Of a stretch of DNA of 64,000 nt, positions 13,401 to 25,682 are shown one piece after another. The position numbers and the translations under genes were made by a program. Numbering within the stretch: the stretch's first letter is position 1; each line of letters opens with the position of its first letter. The stretch is from Paramecium octaurelia (Eukaryota > Ciliophora > Oligohymenophorea > Peniculida > Parameciidae), in the NCBI GenBank assembly GCA_905182995.1, contig CAJJDP010000065.1, positions 150,714 through 214,713 of the forward strand, given 5' to 3'. The notes under the pieces are model-generated. The model saw only the letters and a program-made list of their open reading frames with translations. It was not told where the DNA came from and ran no database searches.

Positions 13401-16400
13401 AGCACCAGAAAATCCATCAACATCCAAGAAATCATGGAATCACCACAAAATGAAACCATCATCCTTTTCAACATCCAAAACCAAAGTGGATACGATCTAA
13501 GCATCACCATCGATGAACAAACACTCACTATTAAAAATGGCAATAAAACTGATATCAATGCCAAATTGAGTCAAATTGATATCTGGAGAAAATACAACAG
13601 ACTCAATGTCGAATTCTACACTCTAAGCAAGAAATTAATCAAACTCAACAAAGTTGAATAGAATTCACAACAACCTTTCAAAATTGACAGGCAATAATGT
13701 TTTCTGTACTTTACATCCTACATTAGCAAATTAACCAGGATCATCAAAATCCAAGGGCAATTAACTGTCTCAAATTGCACAGTCTTTGAATAATAGATTG
13801 ATATCATTCATCATAATAATGTCATTTGGAGTAAATTGCTTTAAGTAAATGAAAGAGTTGCACCTCCTGGGGAACTCATCTCAGATCAATACTTCATTCG
13901 GTTCACTCTTTACAAGAGAATCTCAGAATTTTCTGTTAGTTTGAAGGCCCTCCTACATTCTGAATTCACCTATCTAGAAATCCCTCAGGGTGACCAATTC
14001 GTTATTCTAAGTTCGGAAGATGAATTTCAAAACACCAGACATTTGAAACTGACTGCCTGTCTCGTCATTCATAACTCATTACCCTGTCCACTCAATATCA
14101 CCATTAAGTAATATAAGTTAATAATTCTAGTGAAGAACAACAAAGCATTGCTGTGAATGACTCCTTGCAATTCTACTATTACACTTCTAAGAATTAGATC
14201 GACTATTCTGTTGAGTTATTAGAATTCCAATCTAAGGAAGTATTTAAATATTAGCCACATGATTCAAATCAATAAACTGAAATATAATTGGTTAATGAAG
14301 AAGGTAGTATCATTAAAATTATGTAAAAGATCACATTAATTAAAGGATCTTTGTTTTTTTACTTCTATCCTAAAATATGCCTGATCAATACTACCTCAAC
14401 AAATCTCAATTATCATACTCTTGCTAAGAATCAAAGGTAAGACATCGCCCTCTTCAATAACAATTACACATTCTTATTTAATGAGGCCAACCTAATCCTG
14501 TCTTACAACAATCACTACTCCAATGAATTCACCATCAAGGCGATAGGTGACACCAGTGCTGAAATCAAGGTCAGGAAATAACAGCAATTTGAACTGCTCG
14601 AATTTGGCATCAACATCAGTCTCCTAGAGACCGTTAAGCAATTGGGACTGTATAGTACAATCATTGAGATCGCCCCCAGATATGTCATCATCAATCAGAC
14701 TGAGAATGTGATGCAAGTGTAGCAACAGGATTCTTATGGCAGTCCATTCAATATAGAACCCAATTCCAGATTGGCATTCAATTGGGCTGATTGTACAAAA
14801 GAGTATTTATTCAAATTTCATTTATCTTTTAGGAAAATGATCGCCATCAAATTCAAAAACACCAAATGGAGTGAGGGATTGTATCTTTCAGACATGAGAA
14901 CCATTCATTTCAGCATGCTCCCAAGGCAAGAAGATAAGTCCAAAACATTTATGCAATGTGTGATTGTGAAAAAGAAAGCCACCTTCTTTGTAACTTTCCT
15001 CACCGAACAAGCTCCGTATAAAATAATTAATCAATGTCCGAATTGTTCAATCCGATTTTCCTAGATTGGCTCAGAATAAGAAGAGAACATAGGGTACAAT
15101 TAATTCATCGAATTTTCTTGGACCTTTCCTTCTTTGAAACCTATTCTGATATTCAATGTGACAAACGATTAAGATCATTGCGAATTTCAATTTGATTTAT
15201 TTAAATCCGACTCTACTTTTTGTTAGAAGATCAGTGCCACCAAAAGCATCTACTTCAGCATCTATTTTGAGAACAGCGTCAAAGTCATTAAGCTAATGGA
15301 GAAGCAAGAGCAATAATTCATTAGTGATTAAATCAATAAACTAATCTACATTAATTTGTAAATGATCACCATAAGCATTATCATGAATGAAGTTAAACCC
15401 AAAGAGCTGAATTTGATCACTCTAAGTAATTTCGAAGTGGGCATTCAGGAAATCAATCGAATTATTTCATATCAATTTAAAGTGAAATTCATCAACATCG
15501 ACAATAATTACTCTTATGATGCTCTAAATTAAGTGTTGTTGACACCTTAACAGTTTTAAAGTTATTTGGAACATTAGAATTATGCTATTGATATCAAATG
15601 GGCAGTCAATCAATAACATGCAAACATATTGATGATCGAGTATTTCTTTGCTTACATAGCTCCATTGGAACTTAAATTAGATTAAGAATATCTCTATTAA
15701 TTAATGGCACTTAAAAAAGCATTGACATTTGAGAAGTAAGAAGTCAACATCTCACATTTTGCAACATCCAAATACTTATTCAGTCAGATTAAATCATACC
15801 AAACATCTTAAAATCCCTTTTATGAATGGATGATTGTTGAGATTCCTCCTCCATCAGGGAATGTCTACATGAAATAATTGATACTCCCAGTATTGAAAAT
15901 CAGATTCTCCTTTTAAACACTGTATCAACAGAACCAAAATTTCATCTTGAATGTGATTGCTAATTCATTAGATTTTGCTGTCAAGAATATTGATAATGCC
16001 CCGATAACATTGAAGGGTGTTAAAATGGAAAACATTTTTGATACCTAATAGGGTCTTTTGACAATAATCAAAGAACACTATAAATTTGCATTATTAAAAT
16101 AGTTCTTATAGATTTTAGGCTCAATTGAGATTCTTGGAAACCCTACTTCCTTTTTGAATCGAATTTCAACTGGAGTAGTTGATTTAATAGAGAAACCAAT
16201 AGAAGCCATGTCTTTAGGTCCTTTGGAGATGGGTTTGGGAGTGTTGGAAGGAGCATCCTCACTTATAAAAAATACAGTAGCTGGAGCATTTTATAGTGTA
16301 AACAAAATTACAGGAAGCATTGGGAACTAAATAAGTCTACTGTCATTTGATGAAGATTATATTTCATCAAGAAGGAAGTTTATGTAAAGAAAACCATCAC

Positions 16401-17041
16401 AATTATTCGAAGGAATCTATTTGGGAATTCATGCCTTGATAACTGGAATAGGAGATGGAGTGGTGGGATTCTTCTCACATCCTTACTAACATGGCAAAAG
16501 AGATGGAGCTGCTGGGATATTGAAAGGATCAACCATTGGAATTGCTGGAGTCATCATCAAACCTCTGACAAGTGTTTTCGACGCAGCCTCTAAGACTGCT
16601 GAAGGATTAACTAATACAGCCACTTATTTTGATGACCATCCCAATACATTGAGGATGAGACACATTCGGGCATTTTATGAGAATAGTCGATACATCAAGG
16701 CCTATAATGAAGATGATTCCTTCTTTTTAAACTACTTGAGCAATTACAACATAGTTTTGATTGATGTTTTTGGGTTATACGATTTGGAGATGAAAAAAGA
16801 TATGCATTTAGTCATAACACAAACCCTATTGTTCTACATGAACAAACAGAGTGGTATTAAATGGCAACAACAAGTGAATTCCATTAGAGATTATAAATTA
16901 TATTAGGATGAGAATAACCCTTCCATACTCAGACTTTATCTATTTTTTGAGAAAGAATAAATACTGAAACTCAAATTTTCAAGGGTGCCCTATCAAGATT
17001 AAATAAATTACAAACTACAAAATATGATAGAATAAAGTTGA
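10447..17041 (+). CDS. VPS13-family bridge-like lipid transfer protein
   Basis: ATG at 10447, TGA at 17039-17041; introns 12149-12186 (38 nt) and 14108-14130 (23 nt) leave 2,178 codons. The N-terminus fits a chorein motif (QLVRKYILKKLKSFV...LQLDNMDM). The middle is long beta-rich sequence as expected of the groove. The C-terminal ~350 residues contain the hallmark VPS13 helices: LGPLEMGLGVLEGASSLIKN, IYLGIHALITGIGDGVVGFF and TIGIAGVIIKPLTSVFDAAS. VPS13 proteins move phospholipids between organelles at contact sites. At 2,177 residues it is shorter than yeast Vps13 (about 3,100). Without the 38-nt intron the gene would look like two. Composition changes sharply at that intron (see findings). 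Family assignment is strong; the paralog is undetermined. Confidence 0.9.
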
Positions 17042-17047
17042 AAATCT

Positions 17048-17825
17048 TATATTATTACATATTAATCATTATGATTTTGTCGGTCTCAGTAACCAATCTT
17101 TGGCTCTTTGTTCTTCCATTCAAAGGCAATAATGTATTCCTAACAAGTTTATGATCCTAGTCGATATATTGTCTGTCTCTAGGACTCAATAAATTTAAAT
17201 TGAATAGGTTCTGCCATTTGGACAATAGTTTAAGTTCTCAAATCCAAAGAATTGGATATTGACTTAATCACAGAGAATCAGATTCTCGATTCTAATGCCA
17301 AACTGAAATACTTCATAATACCCAGGCTCTAGGGTTGAATAAGGAGTCCATTTTACCATTAGATACGATCATGCCAAACTGAAATACTTCAGCTCTGTAT
17401 TTATCAATTCCATGAGGTCCTTCATGGACATAGTATGGTAATAATACTATTGCTGAACAAGAAGGGATTGCAACTTATTCTTTTTCCTATCAAATTTCAA
17501 CTTTGCATATTCGACCTTTGTTGAAAGATACTCAGTTTCTATTTTCAGTAATTCCCATCCTCTTCTAATTGTTGTGCAGCTTACAAACAGTATCTTGAAT
17601 CTGTCCATAAATAAGCAATATTAGAAGTGATTCATTGTTTTCCTGCAGATCCATCAAATCCCAAGATAATGCCATTCGCTCTTCTGAGTCAGAAGTATAT
17701 TCAGACTTAGTGTTAATTCTTAATTCTGTATTGTGAGTATCACTTTGGGTCACCAGATAGGCTTCAATGGATCTATTCACTTATCAAATCTGTTAAAAGT
17801 TTGAGCTTATTATTTCCCTTTTACA
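17048..17825 (-). pseudogene. Decayed Xaa-Pro aminopeptidase (aminopeptidase P) pseudogene
   Basis: The minus strand holds fragments of aminopeptidase P (creatinase/M24 family) in shifting frames. N-terminal pieces are KLKLLTDLISE, a frameshift, then IEAYLVTQSDTHN and SDSEERMALSWDL, matching the family's N-terminal domain. Most of the middle, including most of the metal-binding catalytic core, is missing. C-terminal pieces follow: VHEGPHGIDKY, GMIVSN, EPGYYEVFQFGIRIEN and LNLLSPRDRQYIDQDHKLV, the last resembling the family C-terminus. Several TGAs and frame changes cannot be removed by plausible introns. A 21-bp block is duplicated inside it. The 5' end overlaps the start region of the next plus-strand gene. 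It is clearly non-functional; the family call rests on the motif order. Confidence 0.8.
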
Positions 17826-17831
17826 TTAAAA

Positions 17832-18545
17832 ATGTAATAAAATAAGTTATTGCAGACCATTTAACACGTTTACAATTTGAGGAATCCTCTTTTTAGAGAA
17901 AAAATAATTATGCTTTGCTTAGTGTATATTCAGGAAAACAAATCAGAATACCCAGTCAAAGTACTACTTGAGCAGTTGCCATTTCAATTTGATGAGTTAT
18001 TTTTTGATTACATCAAGAACTTGAACTCCGAGGATCCCTTCATACTATCAAAGGCTTTTGACTTATTGTCTCACAAAGCCATGCAAAAGATCTTAGATAG
18101 AAATACCTACATCAAATACGAAATACAGTTGCTTAAATATATTGCCTAACAATATAAAGTCTAATAAAATTATCATGTGGCTGTTAAGACTATCAAATAT
18201 GTGTTGGAGTTGGAATAGAAAATAGAACCCAGAGATTAAATAAGCGTCGTGTCCAGTCGTATGAGTTTAGTGACTATTTTGTCTACAGCTGGCCAACATA
18301 CACAAGCTCTGAATGAATTGAATGCCATTCAACATTTCATCAATCAAATTCAGGATTAAAAGCCATTCCTCAAACTGATCTGCATTATGTACTATAATTA
18401 TGGAGTTGAGTGGGAACATCTGGGTTAATTGTTTTAATCTCAAATCAATCTATCCCAAGCACTTGAAATTGCCAAAACTAATAAATTTGATGAGCTCCTT
18501 CAGATTGTAGAGTAAGCCATTGCGAACATTAAGAAATCTAAATGA
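17832..18545 (+). CDS. Helical, TPR-like hypothetical protein
   Basis: ATG at 17832 (ATGTAATAAAAT), TGA at 18543-18545, 238 codons with no intron. The start was chosen because it is the first in-frame ATG, and several TAA/TAG Gln codons follow it. The protein is all-helical in appearance, with TPR-like pairs such as YHVAVKTIKYVLELEQK and AGQHTQALNELNAIQHFI, and ends in Lys-rich KKSK. It resembles a C-terminal TPR segment of a larger protein, so N-terminal truncation is possible. It starts inside the head of the aminopeptidase pseudogene and ends 70 bp from the transporter stop. Confidence 0.7.
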
Positions 18546-18615
18546 TCTAACTTATTTAATCACTGAATCAATTGTATCCTTATTATATACAACATATTTT
18601 AATAATCTTTATTAA

Positions 18616-20075
18616 TCATTCTACTTTAATATGAATATCATCCTTTGCAAGACTTTTTTTCTTTTGATCCACCTCCTCTTCATTCACAGCCCCAATAAAT
18701 GGCATTGGCAACAAGGACCCTACAGTACAAATCAGAATCAGAAGCCACAAATGAGTAAAGTTCTGATTCGTTATGCCCAGATAGAAAGTCAGAACTATTC
18801 CTATTTACTTTGAAATGGTGTTCCCCAAATTCATGGTCCCAGTCAATAAACTGTACACAGTTCCTTAATTCATAGATGGAAAACTCTATACCTTCCAAAT
18901 TCTTGGGACACATCTTGGCTCCCAAAACCAGAACTGGCAGAGTGTTGATCTCTTATAGGGTCTACATTAAAATATTATCCCACATACAAAATTAATAATC
19001 TGGGATGTTGTATTCGATGTTGATTCTTGTAACTAAAAGCAATGATAGGAAGGATGCAAAGAAATAAAGCATATTTGATACAGACAAGAATTGTCCAAAC
19101 GGGTATCTTCTGAATAAATAATAGACAGTCACAGCCATGATGGTGCAAAAGCTATACGTGTATCTTAGAGTAATGAAAAATTCATCATTTAACTTCAGTT
19201 GATTTATGTAAAAATAGAACATTGAAGTTGCAGGCGAAGGAGTAGCCATGAAAAAAAATATAAACAATAATGGCCTATAGATAACTGGATCCAAAATGAA
19301 CTTTTGTAAGTTGGCTCTTAATTGTTTCATTTTTATCTCATCCACCATTTGTTATTCTGGAAGGAACACAGATAAAATCGCAATTAATAATGGAAACAAA
19401 GATAAGACCTAAAAATCTTATAAATCTAGCTATTATACTATTTCTATGAATAGGAAAATTGAATGCAATGTAGGTATAGAGATATCCTCCAACTGCTCTC
19501 ATTCCAAAAAACAAAGCTACATTCCGGCTTGTATTCACTTCGTGACTTTATTCAACAAGCACTGCCTCTGCTATCACATTGCAAAATACGATGCACAGTT
19601 GAATTAGAAATATTATAACGAATGCCGTTTTCCGATCAACATCGCTTACTGCCATAAAAGTTTCTAGCAAAAAGCAAATAATCGCAAAAATAAACAAATA
19701 AGGTTTTCTTTTATATTTTGCGATGGGAAAAATATCAGAACAAAATCCCCATATTGGTTTGATAATCCTTTGAAATATTATGGCTTCTTACCATGGAAAT
19801 GACAGTATGAGTTTGAGGGTTTCAAAATCATGCAAGGTTAGCTAAATCTTATTTGATTGATAGAAAATATAGGATAAATCACTAATTTGAATGGCTCCTT
19901 AAAGTATTGCAATGAATGATAATATATTAAAAATCATTATATTTTCTTAATAGCAAAATATCAGATTTCAAAAACATTAAATAAATACTATGAAAAAACC
20001 TACTTTTTCTAATGTCTTAAGGATTAAACTGGGCTTGAATATGCCTCAAAACTTATAACAAAACTTAATCTGCAT
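18616..20075 (-). CDS. Folate-biopterin transporter (FBT/BT1) family membrane protein
   Basis: The stop TGA is at 18618-18616. Family landmarks appear in order: ILQGAIQ, FPW-IIKPIWGF-CSD after splicing 19768-19791, FGMRAVGGYL, FPLLIAILSVFLPE after splicing 19417-19438, YRPLLFIFFFMATPSPATSM, LPVLVLGAKMCPKNLEGTV after splicing 18864-18891, and MNLGNTISKQIGIVLTFYLG. Some 10-12 hydrophobic helices are expected, as in BT1 permeases that import folate or pterins. The three introns I could place all end in AAG. The N-terminal ~25 codons are not resolved: an ATG lies at 20075, but the splicing between it and about 19940 is ambiguous. The family call is strong; the substrate is inferred. Confidence 0.8.
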
Positions 20076-20172
20076 ATTTTATGATTATGTTGAGAAAGTC
20101 AGATACATTATTTCAAATATCTAATTGTATTATAATCATATATGGAAACAATAATTTACAAAAATTTTCATC

Positions 20173-21468
20173 TCAATTCTAGTTTAAAAGTCTTTATTAT
20201 TAAAAAATATATTAATTCATCTTTTCATCAAGACTATATTAAAGATTGATAATTTCGTTACAGTTATGATAGATTTCTAATATTATGGAGATATTCTTAC
20301 TTAAGTATCTTTGAAAGTCCTCATCCTCCACCTTCTTATGATAATATACATAGTCTTCCAAATAATATTATAATATCGAATTTAAATATAATGATTCTGA
20401 TTTATTATGAAATTAGGAGAACACTTTATTAAGAACTTCATTTGGGTTAGACATTAAATTAATTAGAATTTGATAAATTTCTAGCACTTAATATTGCAGC
20501 AGCACCTAACTATTTTATAAAGAAAATCTTAATTATTATAGGGCAAATCGCTGGTGACTTAAAATTTCATTTGAAGCTAGAGGATCTAATAAATATTTAT
20601 TGAATGATTTAATAAAGTGCTTATAATCCATTTTGTTTTTTAGAATGTAATATTTTTACCCTTTTCTAATCAAATTATCATGAAATTTGAATAAGTTCTT
20701 AAGTAGTTTAATATAATTCTGGGCATCAATATCTGTAAAATTATTAAAATCTTTATAAATTAAATTTCTTCTTTCCTTTCTATTATTTGAAACAAACTCT
20801 TCATATTTCTTTAAAACAATAACTGGCACAGCATCTATGATTTCTAAGATTTTAGAAATCTTAAATAATTTCTCATGACTCTATTCTTGACTTTGATTGA
20901 AATCTTTGATTTGATAGCTATTAGAATAAGTATGAAAGATTTTAGAATTTGAAGTTAGATTAACAGATTCTCTTTCAGTGTCATTGCAAGAAAGCATATT
21001 TTTATGAGATATATCACTTAAATTATTCAAGACAAATTCATCATTCTACTTTTCATCTACTATAATTTGTTCACTTTTTTATTGGAAAATCAATTCCTAA
21101 CTATTTTCTATTTACAATTTTTCATTATCCTCATAATGTTCTGTTAAAATATTCTAATGAAAATCTGTGTAGATATGATCTTAACCTCTTCCATTCGCAT
21201 CTCCTTTGTTTTCTTATGTAGCCATTTCGCAATTTTAATCTGTTGCAAAATCTGTTTAAACAAATTCTTCCTTTTTCATTAAGTTATGATCTTAATTGTT
21301 ATTTTAACTTATATTCGGTTATTCTAATTCTTCCTTTTTGACACTTAAGTTCTATGGTTTATCCTCATCAAACCTATTTCTTGCCTTTTAAGAAAATACT
21401 GGTAACAATAAAGCTCTAAATTAAATAATTCCATTACAGAAAAGGAATTAGGATTGTCCATAATCCAT
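20173..21468 (-). CDS. Hypothetical protein, charged N-terminal half and helical C-terminal half
   Basis: ATG at 21468 to TGA at 20175-20173 is one open frame of 432 codons with no intron. A competing ATG at 21461 would need a 22-nt intron; the longer intronless start (MDYGQSQFLFCNG) is simpler. Residues 1-200 are Glu/Asp/Gln/Asn-rich and probably disordered. Residues 200-430 alternate hydrophobic and charged residues as in a helical bundle (KISKILEIIDAVPVIVLKKY near 210). There is no membrane segment and no recognised domain. It is divergent from the ORF remnant at 21778. Confidence 0.7.
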
Positions 21469-22282
21469 AATTCATTTATTTATAGTATTCCAACTCATTA
21501 TCAGCTAATTCTCTATCTCTAATTATAGTTATTCCACATCTATTTAATTCTAGATATATACATAATTAAAAAAAGTAAAGAATACTTAATAATCCCAAAC
21601 ATTAATAAATAAAAATTTATTTTTTCTTCACAAGTTTAACACATTCTTTGTTTATAAACTTGCTTATTATCTTTAAGGTTATTAATCTTCCTTGATTGAG
21701 CTGCTAATAGTCTAATATCAAAATCAGAAGATAATTTATAAAAAGAAAGTATTAATAATTTTAATCATAAAGAAAAAATGAGGAATAAATTACTAAAATT
21801 CGAACTAAAGTTATGGTTTGCATTAAATTTCTTAACCTATTTGATATTTTGTAATAAAATCTCGATCTATCAACAGTATCTTTAGCAATTAATTGAAAGA
21901 ATAACTTAAACATATATAACACATGAAAATATGAGAAAATGAGAATTTAAACTTGAACCGTTATAAAAATATCACAATATTATCAAATCTACTATTATGT
22001 TACTTTCAAGTAATTAAGAAGGCTATAAATTAACCAAATAGAATCAAATAAGTTCAAGTCACTAAATTTGTCTCAATTATTCAGCCTTTCAAAACCTAAG
22101 TTATTATGTAGCAAGAATATAAAAATAAAGTCACTTATTAAATTAAATTATATGATTTTTTGTAAGCATGTTATAATATAGGGTAATAGAATTTTGTGCA
22201 GAAAAGTTAATTTAGGAAAAATTACATTTTATGCATAATAATTATACAAATAAAAAACATAAATATATTTATATATAATAAA
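21469..22282. other. Intergenic stretch with a broken short ORF
   Basis: This 814-bp AT-rich gap separates divergent genes. On the plus strand an ATG at 21778 opens a frame to TGA at 21940-21942, starting with a basic and then hydrophobic anchor-like segment (LWFALNFLTYLIFC). The same frame then stays open to a second TGA at 22153-22155. No GT...AG pair of normal size removes the first TGA. It may be a remnant of a membrane protein gene or chance. Nothing else is recognisable. Confidence 0.35.
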
Positions 22283-22993
22283 ATGAATTACAAGAAAGAA
22301 ACTTTAGAACTACTTGGTTATGAAAACATTGATTGTTTAATACCAAAAAACTTACTGAATGACTTTCCATAATACTTTACTACAGAATAACAACCTCCCT
22401 TGGTAACTGATGTATCTGAAAGTAAATTACAGTAATATAAATTGTAGTGAATGAAAATGGACTGATTTTTATGTCAGCTCTGAGTCAGAATACAACTCCT
22501 TAAGTTTCGTCATAACTTTTAAGATCTGTTTAATCAAAGAGTTCTCAAGGTAAAATAAGAATCTTTTTTCCTTAAAGTATCTAAAATATTAATATTTTTA
22601 CAGAATGGCCAGTGGTGAAGACCAACATGAGTCCGTTTTCTTTTTCAAGATATTCTCATTTTCAATCTTTAATCGTCAGAAATTGGTACTACTTAGATAA
22701 TTGCAATAATATTTAAGGTATAAATATTGTTTAAAACTCAAGGCCCATTTTCATGTGTTGAAATGGATAATTGGTACCGTAAAAATCTTCTCAATCCGGA
22801 ATTGCTGATAAGTTATAAATCGAGAGACTTAACTTCGTTTGTCAAAGTAAAAGATCTTCTTAAAGATTCTGAAAAACCAAGATGCAACAAAATTCTAAAG
22901 CAGATGTATAATAGAGCATCAAGTGCTATAAAAAATAGTAAATACTTTAGAGATAAATTTTAGAATAAAGAATTTCTAATGACTCTCCGATGA
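22283..22993 (+). CDS. GYF-domain protein
   Basis: ATG at 22283, TGA at 22991-22993; introns 22422-22447 (TAG), 22577-22603 (CAG) and 22718-22742 (AAG) leave 211 codons. After splicing, residues ~120-160 read WYYLDNCNNIQGPFSCVEMD followed by NWYRKNLLNPELLISY. That is the GYF-domain pattern W-Y-x-D...GPF...M...W, with the Gly-Tyr-Phe turn replaced. GYF domains bind proline-rich peptides in splicing and translation-control proteins. The first 110 residues are Ser/Gln/Pro-rich and low in complexity; the C-terminus is basic and helical. The partner is unknown. Confidence 0.75.
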
Positions 22994-23432
22994 GTAAAGC
23001 ATCTACTGAACTGTCTTTAAGCAACAATAACAGTTGTTAAAAATAGAGATAACCAATTTGGGGAGTTGATACCGATTATTTGTTAAGTTTTTGATAAACA
23101 AATATATTCAACAACATATTAATTTTTATTAAAATAATAAAATAATTAGTTAGAAAGAGGATGAATAACTGAGATATTAAACAAATATAAAGCGGCTTTG
23201 ATTTTAATTATCCGACTGGATTAAAGATTGAGATATATTAGATTGATCAAATGTATAAACAAATAAAATTAGGTAAATATGAGGTGGATTAGTTATTGCA
23301 AAGATCTTAAGATAAGTGTTGTTTATAAATAAATTAAATGATATTATAAAATTGCAACTTTAAAAGGAGTTTCATTTACTCACTATTAATTAATTTTATA
23401 ATAGAAAATTTTACAAATTGTTAAATTAAAGA

Positions 23433-24407
23433 ATGAAAAATTATTATTTAAATTCAAGCGAAAGAGGGATTAAAAAAGTTAATAATTTGTTATTATATGA
23501 TCAACCTGAAACTGTTTACGGATAACTATTATTGAATTAAACTAATCCAACATCAAAAAACAAGAAATAATTTAAAGAAATTTAACCGCTCAAATTACTG
23601 GATGCCCCTAATGTTACTCAAAATTCTGAGTATTAACTATTAGATTGGTCATCATAAGAAATCATATTCTTAGGATTAAAAGAGAATTTGTTCGCACGTA
23701 ATTTTAAAACTGGAATCACATAATTATTAACTCAATTAGAAGATGGGATATTAACTAGTCTTTGCTCTTAAGGTGAACTTATTGTATACAGTACTTCTAA
23801 CGGTGACCTTATTGTTATTGATTCTGATCAGAAATAGCTATTGCAATCCTACCAGCTAAATGATATTACAAGAATGATTTGTTTTAATGATTGCATTTTG
23901 TGTTGTGCAACAGTAAATAATGGAATACTTTACATTGATCTCAGATAAAATAAGTATATTTATAGGATTGGAACAATGGTTGATATCTATTCTGTCAGTT
24001 TAAATGACAACATCCTAGCTGCAGGATCTCCAAATAAAGTATGCATATATGACATTCGTAAACCTTAAATCTTAATTGCCCAATATAACTAAGATGGTAG
24101 AGCTCTAACTTGGGATAAAAGAAAATAAAATTATTTATGCGCTGGTGGATAAGATTAGACAATCACTATTTGGAATACTGAAGGAGAATATAATCCTCAT
24201 CGTTTGAGTGTTGATTTTGCAATTACTCAAATAGTAAGTACAAATACTTAATTGCTTTATTGTGCTGGGAATAAGTGCTACAACGGTAACATAATTATGA
24301 ATCGACATTAAGACAAAGTTCTTAGAATAGCTACTTCAACAGATCAAAGTTAACTGTGTTCATTAGGAGCTGATGAGTTATTAATATTTTGGTCTTTAGT
24401 TAATTGA
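23433..24407 (+). CDS. CDC20/Cdh1-like WD40 protein (APC/C activator family)
   Basis: The frame from ATG at 23433 to TGA at 24405-24407 is 325 codons without introns. The entry into the propeller matches CDC20/Cdh1: PLKLLDAPNV, then YQLLDWSSQEIIFLGLKENL, compared with the family's KVLDAP...LLDWSS...VGL. Blades follow (GQDQTITIWNTEG), and the end STDQSQLCSLGADELLIFW is the family's closing blade. Such proteins recruit substrates to the anaphase-promoting complex. I cannot find a clean C-box (DRYIPxR) or a C-terminal IR tail. The real start may lie upstream (23161-23432 is mostly open but contains TGAs), so the N-terminus is uncertain and the protein may be divergent. Confidence 0.75.
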
Positions 24408-24634
24408 TTTAATTATGAAATAATTGAGACTTTAATTATTAAAATAAAAATTTCTTTAAATAATTTATATTAGACTTCTTTTATTAAATATTTATTAAAC
24501 AGCAGCATATTTCGAAACTTGCACATAAGTATTTTATTTCACATTTTTGAATACTCATTTCTATAGCTTTGATATAAATTACATATTGCTAAAAACAATT
24601 AATTTTATTAAAAAGATTTTTATTTTTATTTAAA

Positions 24635-25170
24635 ATGGTTATTAAGACTGATTTGTGCTCATTTAGCGAATGGCGTATTTACCCTGGACATGGAAGAAGA
24701 TTTGTGGCTAAGGATGGCAGATTATTTTACTACTTAAACTAAAAGAGTAGAGCATTCTCTGCTAGAAAAGTAATAATATGCATTATCATTTAGATTAAAA
24801 GCCAAGAAATTTAATGGACTGTTGCTTGGAGAAGATTAAACAAGAAAATTAAAACTGATGAAGGTGCAAAGAAAAGAAGAATTAGAAACCTTAAAGTTTA
24901 AAGAGCTATTGTTGGTATTTCATTAGAAGAAATTCGTAGAAGAAGAAAGGAAGATGAAAGTAAAATTTTATTTTAAATTTAGAAACAAGAAAGGCCTAAG
25001 CAGAATAAGCAGCAAGAGAAATTAAGGATAGAAAACAAAAATAAATTGATGCTTAGAAATCATAGAGAAAAGGAGTAACAAGTACATAAAAGGTTGCACA
25101 AAAAGCTGAAACCAAAGCAGCTTAAAAGGCAGCTGCCAAAACTGCAGGTAAACAAAAGGGAAAAAAATGA
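24635..25170 (+). CDS. RPL24: 60S ribosomal protein eL24
   Basis: ATG at 24635, TGA at 25168-25170; introns 24770-24793 (24 nt) and 24960-24982 (23 nt) leave 163 codons. The start MVIKTDLCSFSEWRIYPGHG matches the eL24 zinc-ribbon start (F-S-xx-KIYPGHG), followed by FVAKDGRLFYYLNQKSRAF. Then IQWTVAWRRLNKK, a basic helix EEIRRRRKED and a Lys/Ala/Gln-rich tail follow. The length is that of eukaryotic eL24. It is a component of the large ribosomal subunit, contacting the small subunit. The usual cysteine ribbon is degenerate, as in many eukaryotes. It is flanked by about 230 bp of AT-rich DNA on each side. Confidence 0.95.
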
Positions 25171-25399
25171 TAGATTTAAAATGTACATTATTATACAACA
25201 TTAACTAGTTAATGTTTTATAAATTTAAGAAGCGATTCTATAAAAAATTAAATACAATTATTAATTGTGATATTTAAACTAATATAATTTCATTTTTTAA
25301 ATGACCATCAAAAAGAATTTGAATTTATTGCAAAACTTATATAATGTTTGATAAATTATTGAGCAATAATTTATTTAATTAAAACTATAAATTATTATT

Positions 25400-25678
25400 A
25401 TGAATTAACGATCACTATAATAAAATTTCTAAAGGCTCAACATTCCTGTAAAATGTTTGCCAGAAAAAATATTATAGTCAAAAAATATCTCTACAGCTTC
25501 AGAAGGATATAATGGGTTCTCAAATTTTAAGAAGTTAATTTTTGAATATTGTAAAAAGTCAGAATTCGAAAGATGCCAAATATTAATTTAAGATTACCTT
25601 AAATGTCACCTCAATTCTAAACAAAAATGTTAGTAAAATAATGATTCATAATAAAGATAAAATTAATTTGAATTATGA
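25400..25678 (+). CDS. Small hypothetical protein, cysteine-containing (92 residues)
   Basis: ATG at 25400 to TGA at 25676-25678, 93 codons, no intron. Cysteines in the second half are spaced CX7C, CX9C and CX7C (YCKKSEFERCQILIQDYLKC), loosely like the helical cysteine-pair proteins of mitochondria but not a proper twin CX9C. The C-terminal end is Gln/Asn-rich. It could be a real short gene; the support is only an open frame plus plausible composition. Confidence 0.45.
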
Positions 25679-25682
25679 GGAG

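Noticed and set aside
17565-17780. 71-residue minus-strand frame as an intact small gene
   Set aside because: It has no ATG (starts at GTG), matches only part of the aminopeptidase P N-terminal domain, and is flanked by other fragments of the same family in other frames.
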